Below are positions 52,501 through 64,000 of a stretch of DNA of 64,000 nt, piece by piece. How positions within the stretch are numbered: position 1 is the stretch's first letter; each line of letters opens with the position of its first letter. This DNA is from Marchantia polymorpha subsp. ruderalis. Lineage: Eukaryota; Streptophyta; Marchantiopsida; Marchantiales; Marchantiaceae. The DNA lies in NCBI GenBank assembly GCA_037833965.1, contig AP031354.1, positions 14,548,001-14,612,000 of the forward strand. The letters are read 5' to 3'. Made by a program: the position numbers and the translations under genes. The notes beneath the pieces are model-generated. The model did not search any database. It saw only the letters and a list, made by a program, of their open reading frames with translations, and had not been told where the DNA came from.

Positions 52501-54920
52501 TGCCATCAGTCTAGCGAGGTCTGGGTGATTGGAGGCCGTCAAGCCTGGGAAAGATGTTCCTTACAGTGTTCTCCCATCCAGATCCATTTCTGCATGTTAG
52601 ATTCTTACGGAGGAAATTGGTCGACCGACGACTCGTCACAGGAAAAATCTGTACGAAGCTCGAAACTGCGTCTACTGTATTGACATTCCATCCCAGAAGG
52701 GGCACAACAGCCGAGATTGGGGGTCTTTCCCGAACTCTGGGAGTTATCGACTACATATTCCGAGAGTCGAATTCAAATATCTATCGAAGCCTGAATATCC
52801 ACAGAAGTGGGAGGATCTTTCAGATCCATGTCTCCTCCTGAATCAGAAAGCTCTGATTTCCAGAATCCATCTTGCTGCCACCCGGGATGCCCCACTGCCT
52901 CCACCTGCGAATACTACACAAACAATTCGCTAACGCTAGCGCGTCGGGGGAGGGATGAACCCAGAAATGATTGGGAACGTGGTCATCTGCTGATGCACTG
53001 ACACGAGTTCCTCGACGGTAGACATAAGATGCGACTCGTCTACGCGTTTATCAGTCCTGACTGAGTCTCCACGGTCTCGTCTCAGAAGACCCGCCAGCAA
53101 AAGCTACACTCCGTCATCTATTTTAGTGGTGAGACTTCAGCTTTCTGATGTACCCCATCCCAACGGACCGAGTCTCGAGAAGTGCGCTTCCATAGATTGA
53201 GGTTGACTCGTCAGCTGTGAGCTGCAGATGATGCCTTCCGTGTCAACGGAGTAGTTAGTGTTCATAGCCGCAGCTTCTTTCTTCAGCTGTCGTCTAAGAG
53301 GAAAAAGAAATCGTGGATGAGGTTTTGCACTTCTATTTTATGATAGATAAACTCTCGCGAAGGATGTGGACTGACTGACCGACCTTTAATGAGAAGGGAG
53401 CCGTGCTCCCTCCCACAAGAGGGCCCTATTTGTATATTTGGACGAACACTTGTCGGTCACGCGTTTAGCTCAGGGGTGGGGGCTATTTCCGCAGGGCTGG
53501 GCAGGATCTCGGAGGATCCCAACATTTGTTCACGCAGGTCCTCTTCTTAAAATAGCCAGGACCTGAGAATCTCTTGTCCGGAATCATGACTGAGATTCTC
53601 GTGACACTGTGGGGGAACATCTCCAACTCTTGGCTTGGCCTTCAAAACGACATGTTCAGGCCTCGAGAAGAGCGAGATCTGTCAATGTTTCGCTCAAAAT
53701 GACCCTCGTGTCGGATGCCTTCCGTCAGAACCTGCTTAGATCTACCGTTTCGTAATGCTGCCTTCGTACGCGCTATTGACGTGCAAGGACGTTTTATTTA
53801 CTCCTCTGCACTTTGAAGAAAAGTGCAGAAGCTTCTCCTTTTAGCTCAGTATTTGAGGTAAAGAAGTAAATCTTGCAGGGAAAGCTTCTTCTGAGATCAA
53901 TTCAGTCTCCACCTGAAAATAGGGGAAACTATCTATTGTCAGACTTCCCAATATCAACAAACATGTCTTACTATCTCGAGTTTGAGTGGCATGCCAACAG
54001 CCCTCGAATAGGGTACTGAGGGTGGACGTCGATTATTAGGATCCTCAACAGAGCCAGGTATGGATTAATATACATAGTATTGTTTCCTTGCTAAATCGGG
54101 CTTATCAAATAGAAGTGAACCAAGTTTCCGATCCTTCTACCAAGAGAAGATACGGATAGCAGGGATTCATAGAGATTTGCTTGGCAAGACCCCATCCAGT
54201 AGTAATGGAACCAAGGGGCTAGGACCAAGTAACATCACAACTTGAAGTATATTCTACTAGATCTAACATATAAGAAGAATCTTCACATAACGGGGATTGT
54301 GTACTATGGAGTTCACGGGCATCGGATTTGTGTAGAAAATCTATGAACTTCACCACAAATAAATTACACAATATGATAAAGTTATTGGTGCCCATGTAAG
54401 CTCTCAATAACGCCCATAATTTGATAAACTACGAGAAGTCGCGAGGAGTAAAGAGATAAGTCTCTTCGGACCCATAATACCAGGTCTAATTAATTCACTC
54501 CACTCGTGGGCCATCCATAAATACGAGGAATGTGCGAAATTGTGTCAACTTAGCTTACGTAACCATGATATTTTGTTGCAGAGACCTGCTTCTCGAGAGA
54601 GTTTAGGCATAGTGTATAAACTGATCTAAGACTTATGTTTCTGATCAGGGCATGCTAACTGCTCGTTTTATCATGAACCTCTATCGGAGCGGCAACATAG
54701 CGACCTTCCTCATGGCTACCACTGGGAGGACTTCTACCGACAGAACAAGCTTGCAGCCGAGATTGTGAAGGAATTTCAGTACATGTACATGGATGTTGAC
54801 ACAATGCTGAGCTTACGACCAGAGGGACACATTACGGACACTGATTGTCTTCACTACTGCCTGCCTGGGCCACTAGACCTTGCCGTCCAATACCTTTATA
54901 ATATACTTCTGCTTTTGTAA
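49565..54920 (+). CDS. TBL-type PC-esterase domain protein
   Basis: Probable Golgi type II membrane protein of the TRICHOME BIREFRINGENCE-LIKE/DUF231 kind, which O-acetylates cell-wall polysaccharides; the substrate cannot be told. Exon 1 (from ATG 49565) has a single membrane anchor (YILLGTFAVFLLGSLWLVTL, residues 30-49). Later exons: about 50169-50330 (FDGRKHGSIVV), about 50385-50548 (GKWVYDTTPRHMPW, like the family's G.WV.D), 50714-50793 (CTFWPVDRDDFC), 51734-52164 with the GDS catalytic motif (VMVVGDSINHE), and 54649-54920 with the second motif (DTDCLHYCLPGPLD; family DC.HWCLPG..D). Exon 4 to 5 and exon 5 to 6 join in phase. The exact ends of exons 1 and 2 and the start of exon 3 are uncertain. 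The last intron is long (2.5 kb). The stop is TAA at 54918. Confidence 0.8.
52165..54648 (+). other. Long last intron of the TBL gene
   Basis: GT at 52165 and AG at 54647-54648 flank 2.5 kb with no gene that I recognise. Both flanking exons join in phase 1 (PPG to HANCSFYHEP), so the splice is well supported although the intron is several times longer than its neighbours. Confidence 0.6.
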
Positions 54921-56468
54921 AGAAAGCTCCTCGTCACCTTTTCCTCCAGATGTGCATATGATGGTGTCAGACCGAGGAGCCGATGTTGAACTTGTAGCTG
55001 CAATTCAACACCCTCGCGGATGAAAACGTACATTTACGAAATGTTTCTCCCCTAGAATCTAAAGTGGAATAGTCGCCTTTTTGAAGAGACGAGTGAAGGG
55101 CTTTGTGCATGTAAAGTAGAACATTTGGATCTCCTCCACACAAAAATGTTGTAAGATGCAGTACAGTTAGTTTGTACAGTACTGGGGGGCTGACATTACG
55201 AAAGTTTGGATTATGTAGACTGGGAGCTTCTCCGCTATTTCAGCTGGAGGTCAGATTGAAACGCCAACACCTGAGGTTGACTTACTTCTGGTTGTCAAAA
55301 CACTCTGTAATCCTCCGCTTGAGTACTCCTTAGCGAAGTGATGGATACGGAGGGGGAAGAAGTCGACTGGACAGAATTTTCATGCTGTGGTAACATTGAA
55401 GATCGATCAATATAAAGAGCTAAATTGCTCCTGCTTAAACTCACTTTCGTTTCTCTTGAGAGAGTGCGTGGAACCTGCTGAAGAATTGTAACGATGCAAG
55501 AATGTCTGTGTAACAGTCGGTAGCAGGCGCAGGTCTGATTCCACTCATGTTTTCACGATATGAATTCCGATGCTAATACGAGCTCTGAAGAGTGATTCAA
55601 ACTGAGCAGGAGGACTCTCATTTGTATCCAATGTAATTTAAGAAAGGAGGCGTCATACTTTGCACTTCCTGCACTCGAGGTTGTGATGCACAAGAATTGA
55701 GGCTTACTGTTACAAGCATAGACGCACAAGTACGACAAGTGCATCCAATATCTTGTGAGACCGGGAAAGCCTAGCTGGAAAACTCCATCACAGACGTGAA
55801 GGTTAAAAGGTTTTTTTCAGAATGATTAAAATGGATGTACAAAGGCATTGACATAAAAGATGCCTCGAGTGAAGGTCGCTGTGGCAACCTGATGTATATG
55901 ACACAATGAATCTAGTGCTTGCTTCTTCCTTTGCTTGAATTGCAAGTCTACAACATGAAGTCTGCCCCATCCTTCGCCTGTGCGGTGATAACAGGGAGCA
56001 AACCTTAGTAGACACGAGACTAGCCCGAAGACACCACGAGTGGACCTTGCTCCTGTTGAGAAGTTATGACTTCGCGGGTGGCTGGGTGATAAATTTGCCT
56101 CACGAGCTGGAGTGGGTGTTGCAGCGCAAATCAGCCCTCATGAATGGCCGTTTCCCACATAGCTGTGCTTGCTGCTCCAAGTCATGGGCTGCCTGACTGA
56201 CGTCTTAACTTCACTTGACTGGCTGCTTGCTGCTGACTGACGAGTTTAAGACCTATATACATGTTCGTGTGCGCAGTCCAATTACATTCAGCTCTCCAAA
56301 CCTACACTGTGATATCTGTACACAAAAATGGTGCCCAGGCCCAAGAAAGAGCCCTCTCCTTCTTTCTTGCTCCTAGCGGGGTACCTGATCTCTCCTCTTG
56401 AATAGCATCTGAAGAAACAGTCCTCTCTTTCTCTGTGGCCAGGTCGGTGCATTCATCGCGACGATTCG
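54921..56468. other. Convergent intergenic region
   Basis: Lies between the 3' ends of the TBL (+) and KUP/HAK (-) genes and probably holds both 3' UTRs. No gene recognised. Confidence 0.4.
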
Positions 56469-59400
56469 TCACACATAGTAAACCATACCCACCTGCAAGC
56501 AGCTCTCGTGTGGGACATTGTACATCACCTTGCTTTCTCTGCAAGTTCTCCTCAAAAATGCATAGATGTAGTTGATGGCAATCCTCTTCAGAAGTCCAGA
56601 TCCCGTCCGCGCCCTGACCATCGTGTTGCCTAGCAAGTACACCACCCCAATCTCCTTGTTCTTCAGGAAGGTCTCCAACTCGCTCACGCTTTCCTCACCA
56701 ATATCATCATCTGACTCAATCACTGCCGGATGCAAAGGCCGACCTCCTCTCTGCCTTGGTGCACTGATGCCATCAGGAGAATCTGGAGGGCTGTCTTCTT
56801 CCTGAAAGTGAACTGTCCTTCCAGGAAGTTGCGAATGGTCGCTCTCCATTGTTGTCGTGCGCGCACTGGATGTGGTTAACGAGGACACCGAGGTCCAGTC
56901 TCCTGGATAGTTGGTCTGAGTGGATGCTACCAGGGCTTCATATTTTATATAATGAGTCAGCTTTTCAATCAAAGTCTCTTCAAACTTATCGTCTTTCTTG
57001 TGTAGATCCTGGTAACCGTACCTTGCAGCACATCGGAACATGGAAAAGCTGGTAGGACCGATGCGCTTGATGTGGAAACGTTCCTCGTTAGGTACAGTAT
57101 TGACTGGCAAGTACTTGATGCATACGAAAACCAAAGTGGAATGGATGGCAGGCAGGTTGGTGATGAAGTGAGAGAATAGGGGAGGAACTCCATGGGCCAA
57201 ATCTGTGTATACAAGCCCGATTCCGGGCACTCTGACGAGACCTAGTCCTGTGCCAAGCCCTAGTACCCAGCCCACTGACACTTTGTTCTGTATCTCGAAC
57301 TCATACCGCTTAATCGTCCCGTAGTGCCACACGTACATCACTATGAGCATCGTCGCAGCTATGGCCAGAGGCACCCAACCGCCTTGCTGAACCTTGAACA
57401 ACACAGCAGAATAGTAAACCGCCTCAACCGTACCAAAAACTCCTAGGAATAACGCAGCAACCCACAAATTCTTGTGCCAAACCATTATCATGACCAGGAA
57501 CATGAGGACCGTCGTGGATAGCATCACTCCTACAACGGCGATGCCTGTACACACATTTCCAAGATTTGTCAGCTTCAAAACGATAAGATTGGTTCCATAA
57601 AGCTAACATGAACTCCGGAAGATGCATAATTTTCATAGAGTTGAGCTTGGTTTGTGACGGAATGGGAATGGAAACGAGGGCACAAAAGAGGGAACAGAAG
57701 CTGATTTACATACCATAAGCGTTTCCGATCTGCTCTGTGTCCTTGAAACCAGCAGTAATTATGAGACAAAGAATCATGACTATCCAGTTGATCTCAGGAA
57801 TGTACACTTGACCCATCAATTTGTGGGACGTGTGCACAATCTTTACTCGGGGGAAGCATCCGAGAGCCATGGATTGTTTCACAATCGAGAATGTAGCAGA
57901 AATGATGGCCTGACTTGCAATCGATGCAGATATAGTTGCCAAAACAAACATCGGCCAGTACAGAGGATCTGCATATAAAAAAACCAATTTCAATTAACTT
58001 AAATTTCAGCCTTTTGATCGGACCAGATGCAGCAAAACTTGAAACGCTGGAAAATACATAGATCAGTGAGAGATGTGGTCCGTACGTGGAAGCGACTTGT
58101 AAAACGTGTCTTTCACGTCTTCGGGGTGATGCATGAGGTACGCAGCTTGACCCAAATAAGACAGTAACAAGCAGGGGAAAACGAGAACACTAAACGCGAT
58201 CTGGAAACACCCCACAACACTTGTATGAGCACATGCTTTGTTTCTTTCTCAGCACGATTCGTAAATTCGTCAAGGTGGAGAGCAGTATTAAAATTGCGAG
58301 CAACTTTGAAGCAAAATGAGCATGCCAGGGTAGAGGGGCAGGGTAGCGACTATTCATCGCTCACCTGGATTGCTTTCGCGGTATAATGTTCGCTCACCTG
58401 AATGGATTGTGCTGAAAAGTGTCCCAAATCAGCATACAAGGCTTCCGTCCCTGCGATGATAACGAAAGAGGTTAAAGAATTCCTCGCTCATTCGATGCAT
58501 ACGTACTTCTGCGATGCATGAATTGAAGGAAATTTCATCTCACAAAAGGCAAAACATAGGTTGCCTCTTAAGAATTTTGAGGCGAATTTGACATATCCGA
58601 CTAGATTCCATCTCACCTGTGATGCACAATACAATTCCTCCAAGTGATGACCATGCTTCTTTCTTATTCTTTATTAGGTATCTGATGCCATAATGAGGTG
58701 AGAAAGCTTGGAAAACAGAATGATGATGCTGGTAGATATTGTAGATGCCGATAGACCCATTAGCCAAGAACCAGATCATAACGATCGGAGCAAAAAGAAA
58801 CCCAATCTGGCCCGTCCCGAATCTTTGCATGCTGAAGAGCAGCACTAAAATGGCCAGAGAAATTAAAACCACCACAGCTGCAATAGAAAGACATTCGGGT
58901 GAGCCTTAAATTCAACAAATTTAACTTCAACCTCAAAGATACCCATGCGGAGAACAGATTTCCAGCTTTTACAACCTCGAAATGACATTATAGTCAAAAA
59001 GGAAAAAGAAAAATTTTCTGCTAGAAAATCAGATGGCAAAGCGGTTGACAAGGAAGCCCTCCGTTGCTTACTTTGATTCAATTTAGATGATGCCACCTTA
59101 ATTCCATCGACCGCTGACAAAACTGCAGACGGAGGAAAATTTGTCAGAGAGAGCATAATGGGCCAAACTGTTACGAAAAACTTTGGAATGATCAGACTTC
59201 GTGGATCGCTTGAATAAATTGACGATTGCCCAAAGGTTGGACGGATGAAAATCGAAGTATAAAAACATGGGAATTGACTCTCTGAACGAGGATATTTTTG
59301 CGACAGGAGGGGACATATGACGACCATTGATTGATTGCATGTCCTGCTCGTCAGAAAGCAAAAAGAGCAGGAGAAACGATGAGAAATACAACATAATGTA

Positions 59401-61322
59401 AGAACAACCAGAGCATTCACCTGATATTGCCGGCGTTAAGATGCCGTCTCCTATAACCATACACGTGCTTAGCAAAACAAGCATCAAAAGAAGGAACTGA
59501 AGAAACGAGCTCTTCTCCAGCCGTGTTTTCATGCTCTCCGCACGAGAATTTGGCAGTGGTAGTGTTTTGATATAAGTTGTAAGCTCTTCGTCCGTTGGAT
59601 GACGGCTAGGAAGGGAACTGATGTTGCAGTATCGGCACAGTAATGAATATAGAGCGAATGTGCCTCCTGCAATGAAACGAATGCGATAGGACTCTGTAAA
59701 TAGCCAGAAATCTAACTTCTGTCATCGACGTCGATCCTTCAAACAGCGCGAAAAGGGGGACCGAGTCGCCAAGCTCAATAGCCAAACATCGACAGGGAAT
59801 TTCATCGTCAATGACCCAAGCACAAAGCTTTGATGTGGCTAGAGAGCCAGTCAGACGCATGACGTGGTTCAGATAAGAAACGCACCTTCACCATTGTCAT
59901 CGGCTCTCAGCACAATGAACATGTACTTGATGAGAGGTATAAGAGTGAGAGTAAAAATGATGAGACTGAGTGCCCCTAAAACTTCGTGTTCATGCTCTTC
60001 CCTCAGCCCACTCGGGAACGTGCTGCGGAAGACATAAAGCGGTGATGTCCCCAAATCACCGTAAACGATACCCAAACTTTGGAATGCCAGGCGTAGGAGC
60101 GCAGCCAATGGTACTGCCTGTATCACACATCAACACCAAACAATTTTCAGATTTCCAATCCACAATCTATCAAGATTCCGCTTCCGTTATGGGCTCGAGC
60201 TACATCGTTTTCCCTGCGCATCAGTCCACAAGTTCCAAGAACGCCCAGCCTCCGTAGAACCTTCGATACAAACTTACAACATACCAGGGCCCCCGAATTT
60301 CAAAGCCCGATGCAGAATTCTTATCTCAAAGTCAAATGTGGACAACTAGACCGGACAAATTCCCAGACAGAAGGCATATCTCGTACAAAAGGTGGTCCTC
60401 CGCACAAGATTCTCTGATACTACGAGACTGAGGAGAAGAGCTTTGGCTGGAGGTTTGGATTGATTTCGTGCGTAGATGGAATTACATTCTTTAAGAGAGA
60501 ATCCTTCGTGCTGTGCTTGACGAGGGCGGCAGCAATTATTGGGAGCTTTTCTGCGCTGAGGGTGTTCGTAAAACATCGCGAATGAAGTACGGCTACGAGA
60601 CAGTGCAGAAGCCAGCTAACACGTTATTTATTCTATTTGCACAAAACTGCCATACCGCGCGGAGGTTGACAAATTTCCTCATCATTATGGGCATATTCAG
60701 CCTTCAACCCATTTCAGCTTTAGATGATAAGAAGGATCCAAATTACTTCTAGCGCTGAACCAGCTGACACCCCTGAGAACGACCGTAGACCTGGTGCAGC
60801 AATTCTAGTTACGGGTAATTTCCTGAGCATCGAGACAATTGACTTTCTTATGGACATGGCAAACATTATCGAGAGCAACCTCTCACAAGGTCCACAGCAC
60901 GATTCTAATCCTAGAGAGTGATCATAAAATCACGGGCAAATCTTACAAGCTGATTTTAGAAAAGAGAATGTCAACGACGAATTCAGCCACTCCATAAACT
61001 TCTAACGCCAAGAGGATTCGGTGACAAACATCGGACCCGCAAACCAGCGAGTGAATCGAGAGGCGGGCCGAAGCGACATACAGACATGAACTCGAGATGA
61101 TACGTGCACTCTCACCTTTTTGCCATCATTCATGATCCGAATCCGACCGGACTCGGGTCCGAGTGGCTGGTCCATTCGCTGGTCTATCGCCCACATTTTC
61201 CCCCGATCTTCCGTGCCCATGCCCATCTCCTCATCTCTTTTCATCGCCGCCTCCATACTCATATTCATATTTACGTGTCTTTCAATTTGTCGTAAACTCA
61301 CTTCTCTCGAGCGGTCGATCAC
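56469..61322 (-). CDS. KUP/HAK/KT potassium transporter
   Basis: Multi-span plasma-membrane or tonoplast protein for K+ uptake. Nine exons join in phase: 61322-61116, 60117-59886, 59666-59421, 59122-59072, 58877-58617, 58450-58398, 58200-58086, 57968-57714, 57544-56469. Product about 831 aa from the first ATG, usual for the family; a later Met cannot be excluded. Exon 1 carries [20 protein letters not shown], like the N-terminus of the KUP5/KUP7 group. Family signatures follow: [20 protein letters not shown] (exon 2), [25 protein letters not shown] (exon 3), [10 protein letters not shown] (exon 5), [13 protein letters not shown] (exon 6), [11 protein letters not shown] and [13 protein letters not shown] (exon 8), [19 protein letters not shown] and [12 protein letters not shown] (exon 9). 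The long hydrophilic C-terminus has a Ser/Thr/Asp-rich linker and ends in a conserved [18 protein letters not shown] block. All introns are GT-AG. No damage seen. Confidence 0.95.
60118..61115 (-). other. First intron of the KUP/HAK gene
   Basis: About 1.0 kb between the N-terminal exon (donor after ...DGKK at 61116) and exon 2 (acceptor ATACAG before AVPLAALL at 60117). Nothing else recognised in it. Confidence 0.7.
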
Positions 61323-64000
61323 TCTCCGGGTCTGTCTGTCCGTGTGAAGGTGTCTGTGTGTCTATGTGTGTCGGTCGGTCTGTGGTATGCGCCGTTGTAG
61401 AGGTAGGAAGAAGTGGCGAAGAATTGCGCTGCAGGGCTCAGCATCTGCGAGCGAGGCTGTATCTAGACTGAGCTTGGAGGATGTGGAAGGATGAACGGGA
61501 GAGGGCAGCGAAGAATTGGAAGAACAAAAGGAGAGAGAAGAAGAACAACAACAAGGGGAGCGAGGCCGGGGATGCGGGAGGGAGGGACGGGCTTATGTGC
61601 TCGACAAGCACTACATTGTTTCTTCGAAGAATGAGGTGGGTTCTTGCGGCATGCACCACCGCTCGCTCCCCTCTAGCGGAGACTCCTCTTCTGTACGACA
61701 ACTCTCGAGAACCGATGTTGATGGAGCCCAAGCCCAGTATTTACAAATGTTTGCCCGTGCCCGCCCGGACGCGGACGCAGACGCAGACGCAGGCGCCGTG
61801 GGGCCCGCCCGCCCGCTCGCCCCGCGCTCCGTCCTCTGCTTTTCGCCCGGTGCTCGTGACGCATGGAGCGCATCACCATCACGCGGGCCCCACGCTCACA
61901 TTCACATTCGAGCCCGAAAGCACTCGCCTTCGCCTTCTGCTCCTCCTCGTCCTCCACGTCCTCGCCCAGTCCCCGTTTCCCCGTTTCCCTCCCCTCCCCT
62001 CACCGCCGTCCGCTCGCCGCCTTGCCTCCATGACATGACAGACACAGTTTCTCACAATTCACTCTCGTTCCGCTGCTGCTGCATCCATCGACAGGGGGAA
62101 GCCTTGCCCAGAGCCTCCCAGGCCAGGCCAGGCCCGGCACCGCCTGCTTGGCCCACCCACTGCTCGAGGTGGCTACTGCCTCCCCACTCCTTGCAACTAC
62201 AGGGGTTTTGTCTGGCATGTTGGGCAGAATTAACTTCTCTTGCCTTTCTGCGCCTTGGTTGTCGATTCTGATAACGATGTTGTCGCCGGTGTGCGAATAC
62301 TCGTCCTGCGACCGGGAGTGAGCTCTGGAGCTTTTCACCCGTTCATGGCGTGGTTTTGGAATAAAACCGTGTTCCGCTTCCTGGCAGACAGCAGGAATGC
62401 TGCAGTTTCTCTGGAGCGGAATTGGGTTGGATCCATCTCATTTCGCTTCTTTCTAGGAGCACTGAGCTGCATTCTCTCCCTTCTTCTTTTCCTCTTCCAG
62501 GGCCCTGGACGCTTGCTTGCTGTTCTCCCTTGGCCTTCCAAAGCTTCGGCACCGACACTACGCTGTTTGTTGTAGCTGCAAATCATGTCTACTTTACATC
62601 TTCTGTGCCCAGTTTTTCTGTACTCTGTTTGGCTATTTCACATAGGCCTCATGATGTTGCTTTTCTTGTTGTTGTACTGGTCTGCTCATTCCCGTCCAAC
62701 ACCCTCGCATCCTCCCACCTTTCTTTTCGTATTTTTTCTCTGATTCCGTTCACATGAAATCATACATCTCGTTCCAAATTCCATCTTTTTGGACTGTATG
62801 TGCCTCTGGTCTGCCATCGTTTCATCATCTCGGCCGTCTCATTCATCCCCATGTTCATCTCGCTAGACTACTTCAAAGGGATGCAGTAGCGATCCCTACG
62901 GGCAACACTTGCTCACCAGCCAAAGTCCTCTTGATTCTCGTCAGAGCTGGATTTCAGATTCTCCTCAATTGAAGATCAGGATATCGGAGTTTCACGGATT
63001 TTAGTTTTGACATGTAACTCCCGGGAATTTCGAAAAACATACATTCTCACTGGACAATTTACCAAGAAGATCCGATGCATCTCTCTGCGACCAGACATTC
63101 TTGAAAGTCAAATCAGGATTTGGAGTTGGAACGCAAGAGAGTAGGTGTAATAGTGGCTTGAGGGCTCTAGGGTGCAGATAGTCTTGCTGAGGATCACTCT
63201 AGCCTTCGGGATTGGAACACATGCCGAAAAGACAAAGTCAGTCGATTATATCTCCAATGGGACGATGGGAACAGAAATTATACCCTTCATTATTTGTGGT
63301 GGAAACAGAAAGTATATTCCTGCGTGTTCCGGTGAGGCCATGGTGACATATTCTCTTATCATAAAGTCTTATGTCACGAAGGGGCCGGGCCCGGGAGGAA
63401 TTTTCTTATGAATTTGTGTGGAAATAAACGGAGCCTCGCTGCAGGAGTCTTTATACAGCAGGCGTGCTCATGTAACAAAGCTGAACTCCACGGAAGAGGG
63501 TCCAGGGTCTAGGAGCCAGACTGTGACTTGCGTTTTTTTTTCTCCGCAGGAGCATACAAAGGCTGACCGTGCTCACCTCATGCAGGAGGTGACATGGTTG
63601 TTCAGCCTCGTACATCGATCACTTTTCCTCCAATACTCATTTCTTTTTATGGCAGCTTGATACTGCCATAACACTCGGTTGGAGCTTATGTAGGCCACCC
63701 AACTATCAGAAAAAAACGAAGCCCTAGTGAGTTTGAACCAGGACCAACTCAACTCATGGTCGTTTACTCAGACACTACTCTGATCAGACAGAAGACTTTG
63801 TATGTTTCCCTGGTCTCTCGAGTTCTTCCTGATAGTTCTGTAGCTGCTTGGAGCAGAGTTGAGAATTGAGAATTGAGAACAGTATGACAGAAAGAAGACT
63901 ATAACGTGAAAAGCAGGAACACTAACACAGGAAAAGCACTCGTGCTTTTCCTGCGTACAGTGCTGGTGATAAGCATGAGAGGATGTACCTCTTTCGGACC
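61323..64000. other. Probable KUP/HAK promoter and flank, unassigned
   Basis: The part next to the gene (61,330-62,200) is GC-rich with low-complexity purine and pyrimidine tracts, typical of a plant 5' leader and promoter. Overlapping frames on both strands are compositional. From 62,200 to the end I see no gene I can support. Confidence 0.35.

Noticed and set aside
61481-62271. Overlapping open frames of up to 251 codons
   Set aside because: Low-complexity purine and GC tracts upstream of the KUP/HAK gene make several frames open at once on both strands; none looks like a protein.

Overview
The window is nuclear DNA of a plant. It holds spliced genes for a vacuolar H+-ATPase subunit A, a KUP/HAK/KT potassium transporter, a TBL-type PC-esterase and a duplicated F-box gene, all with GT-AG introns, separated by long AT-rich blocks of decayed transposable elements. 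Compact GC-richer gene islands and medium introns would fit a bryophyte or other non-seed streptophyte, but I cannot fix the species from sequence alone.

Layout. 1-8,100: AT-rich non-coding DNA, including a block of about 5.5 kb whose two ends carry inverted copies of one 25-bp motif, and a miRNA-like foldback. 8,818-15,144 (+): complete VHA-A gene in 19 exons; the conceptual product is 623 aa. 16,500-23,150: transposon graveyard with a decayed copia RNase H (-), an intact GC-rich hAT-like BED transposase ORF (18,571-20,544, +) and a heavily decayed Ty3/gypsy pol (-). About 25,330-33,140 (+): a Ty3/gypsy retrotransposon whose polyprotein carries a complete C5-cytosine DNA methyltransferase domain between protease and reverse transcriptase. 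It is broken by stop codons and frameshifts and is cut off inside integrase. 33,141-35,430: AT-rich DNA with strong palindromes and a 57-bp tandem repeat. 35,430-41,808: a duplicated ~2.1-kb unit with an F-box plus cysteine-rich gene (-). Copy 1 carries a nonsense codon and copy 2 is open; an unknown signal-anchored protein gene lies between them. 41,810-47,460: AT-rich DNA. 49,565-54,920 (+): TBL/PC-esterase gene. 56,469-61,322 (-): KUP/HAK transporter gene in nine exons.

Main discovery. The exciting element is the retrotransposon with its own DNA methyltransferase (catalytic PCQ, ENV, and SAM-binding DLFGG motifs all readable). Retrotransposons that captured cytosine methyltransferases have been described, as I recall, in dinoflagellates and charophyte algae (de Mendoza et al. 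2018); a copy beside bryophyte-like genes would extend that. Every clear in-frame nonsense codon I found in its main reading frame from gag to integrase is TAG or TGA, as expected from C-to-T decay of methylated cytosines.

The host genes show no functional linkage with one another beyond housekeeping membrane transport (V-ATPase, K+ uptake) and cell-wall/Golgi modification (TBL).
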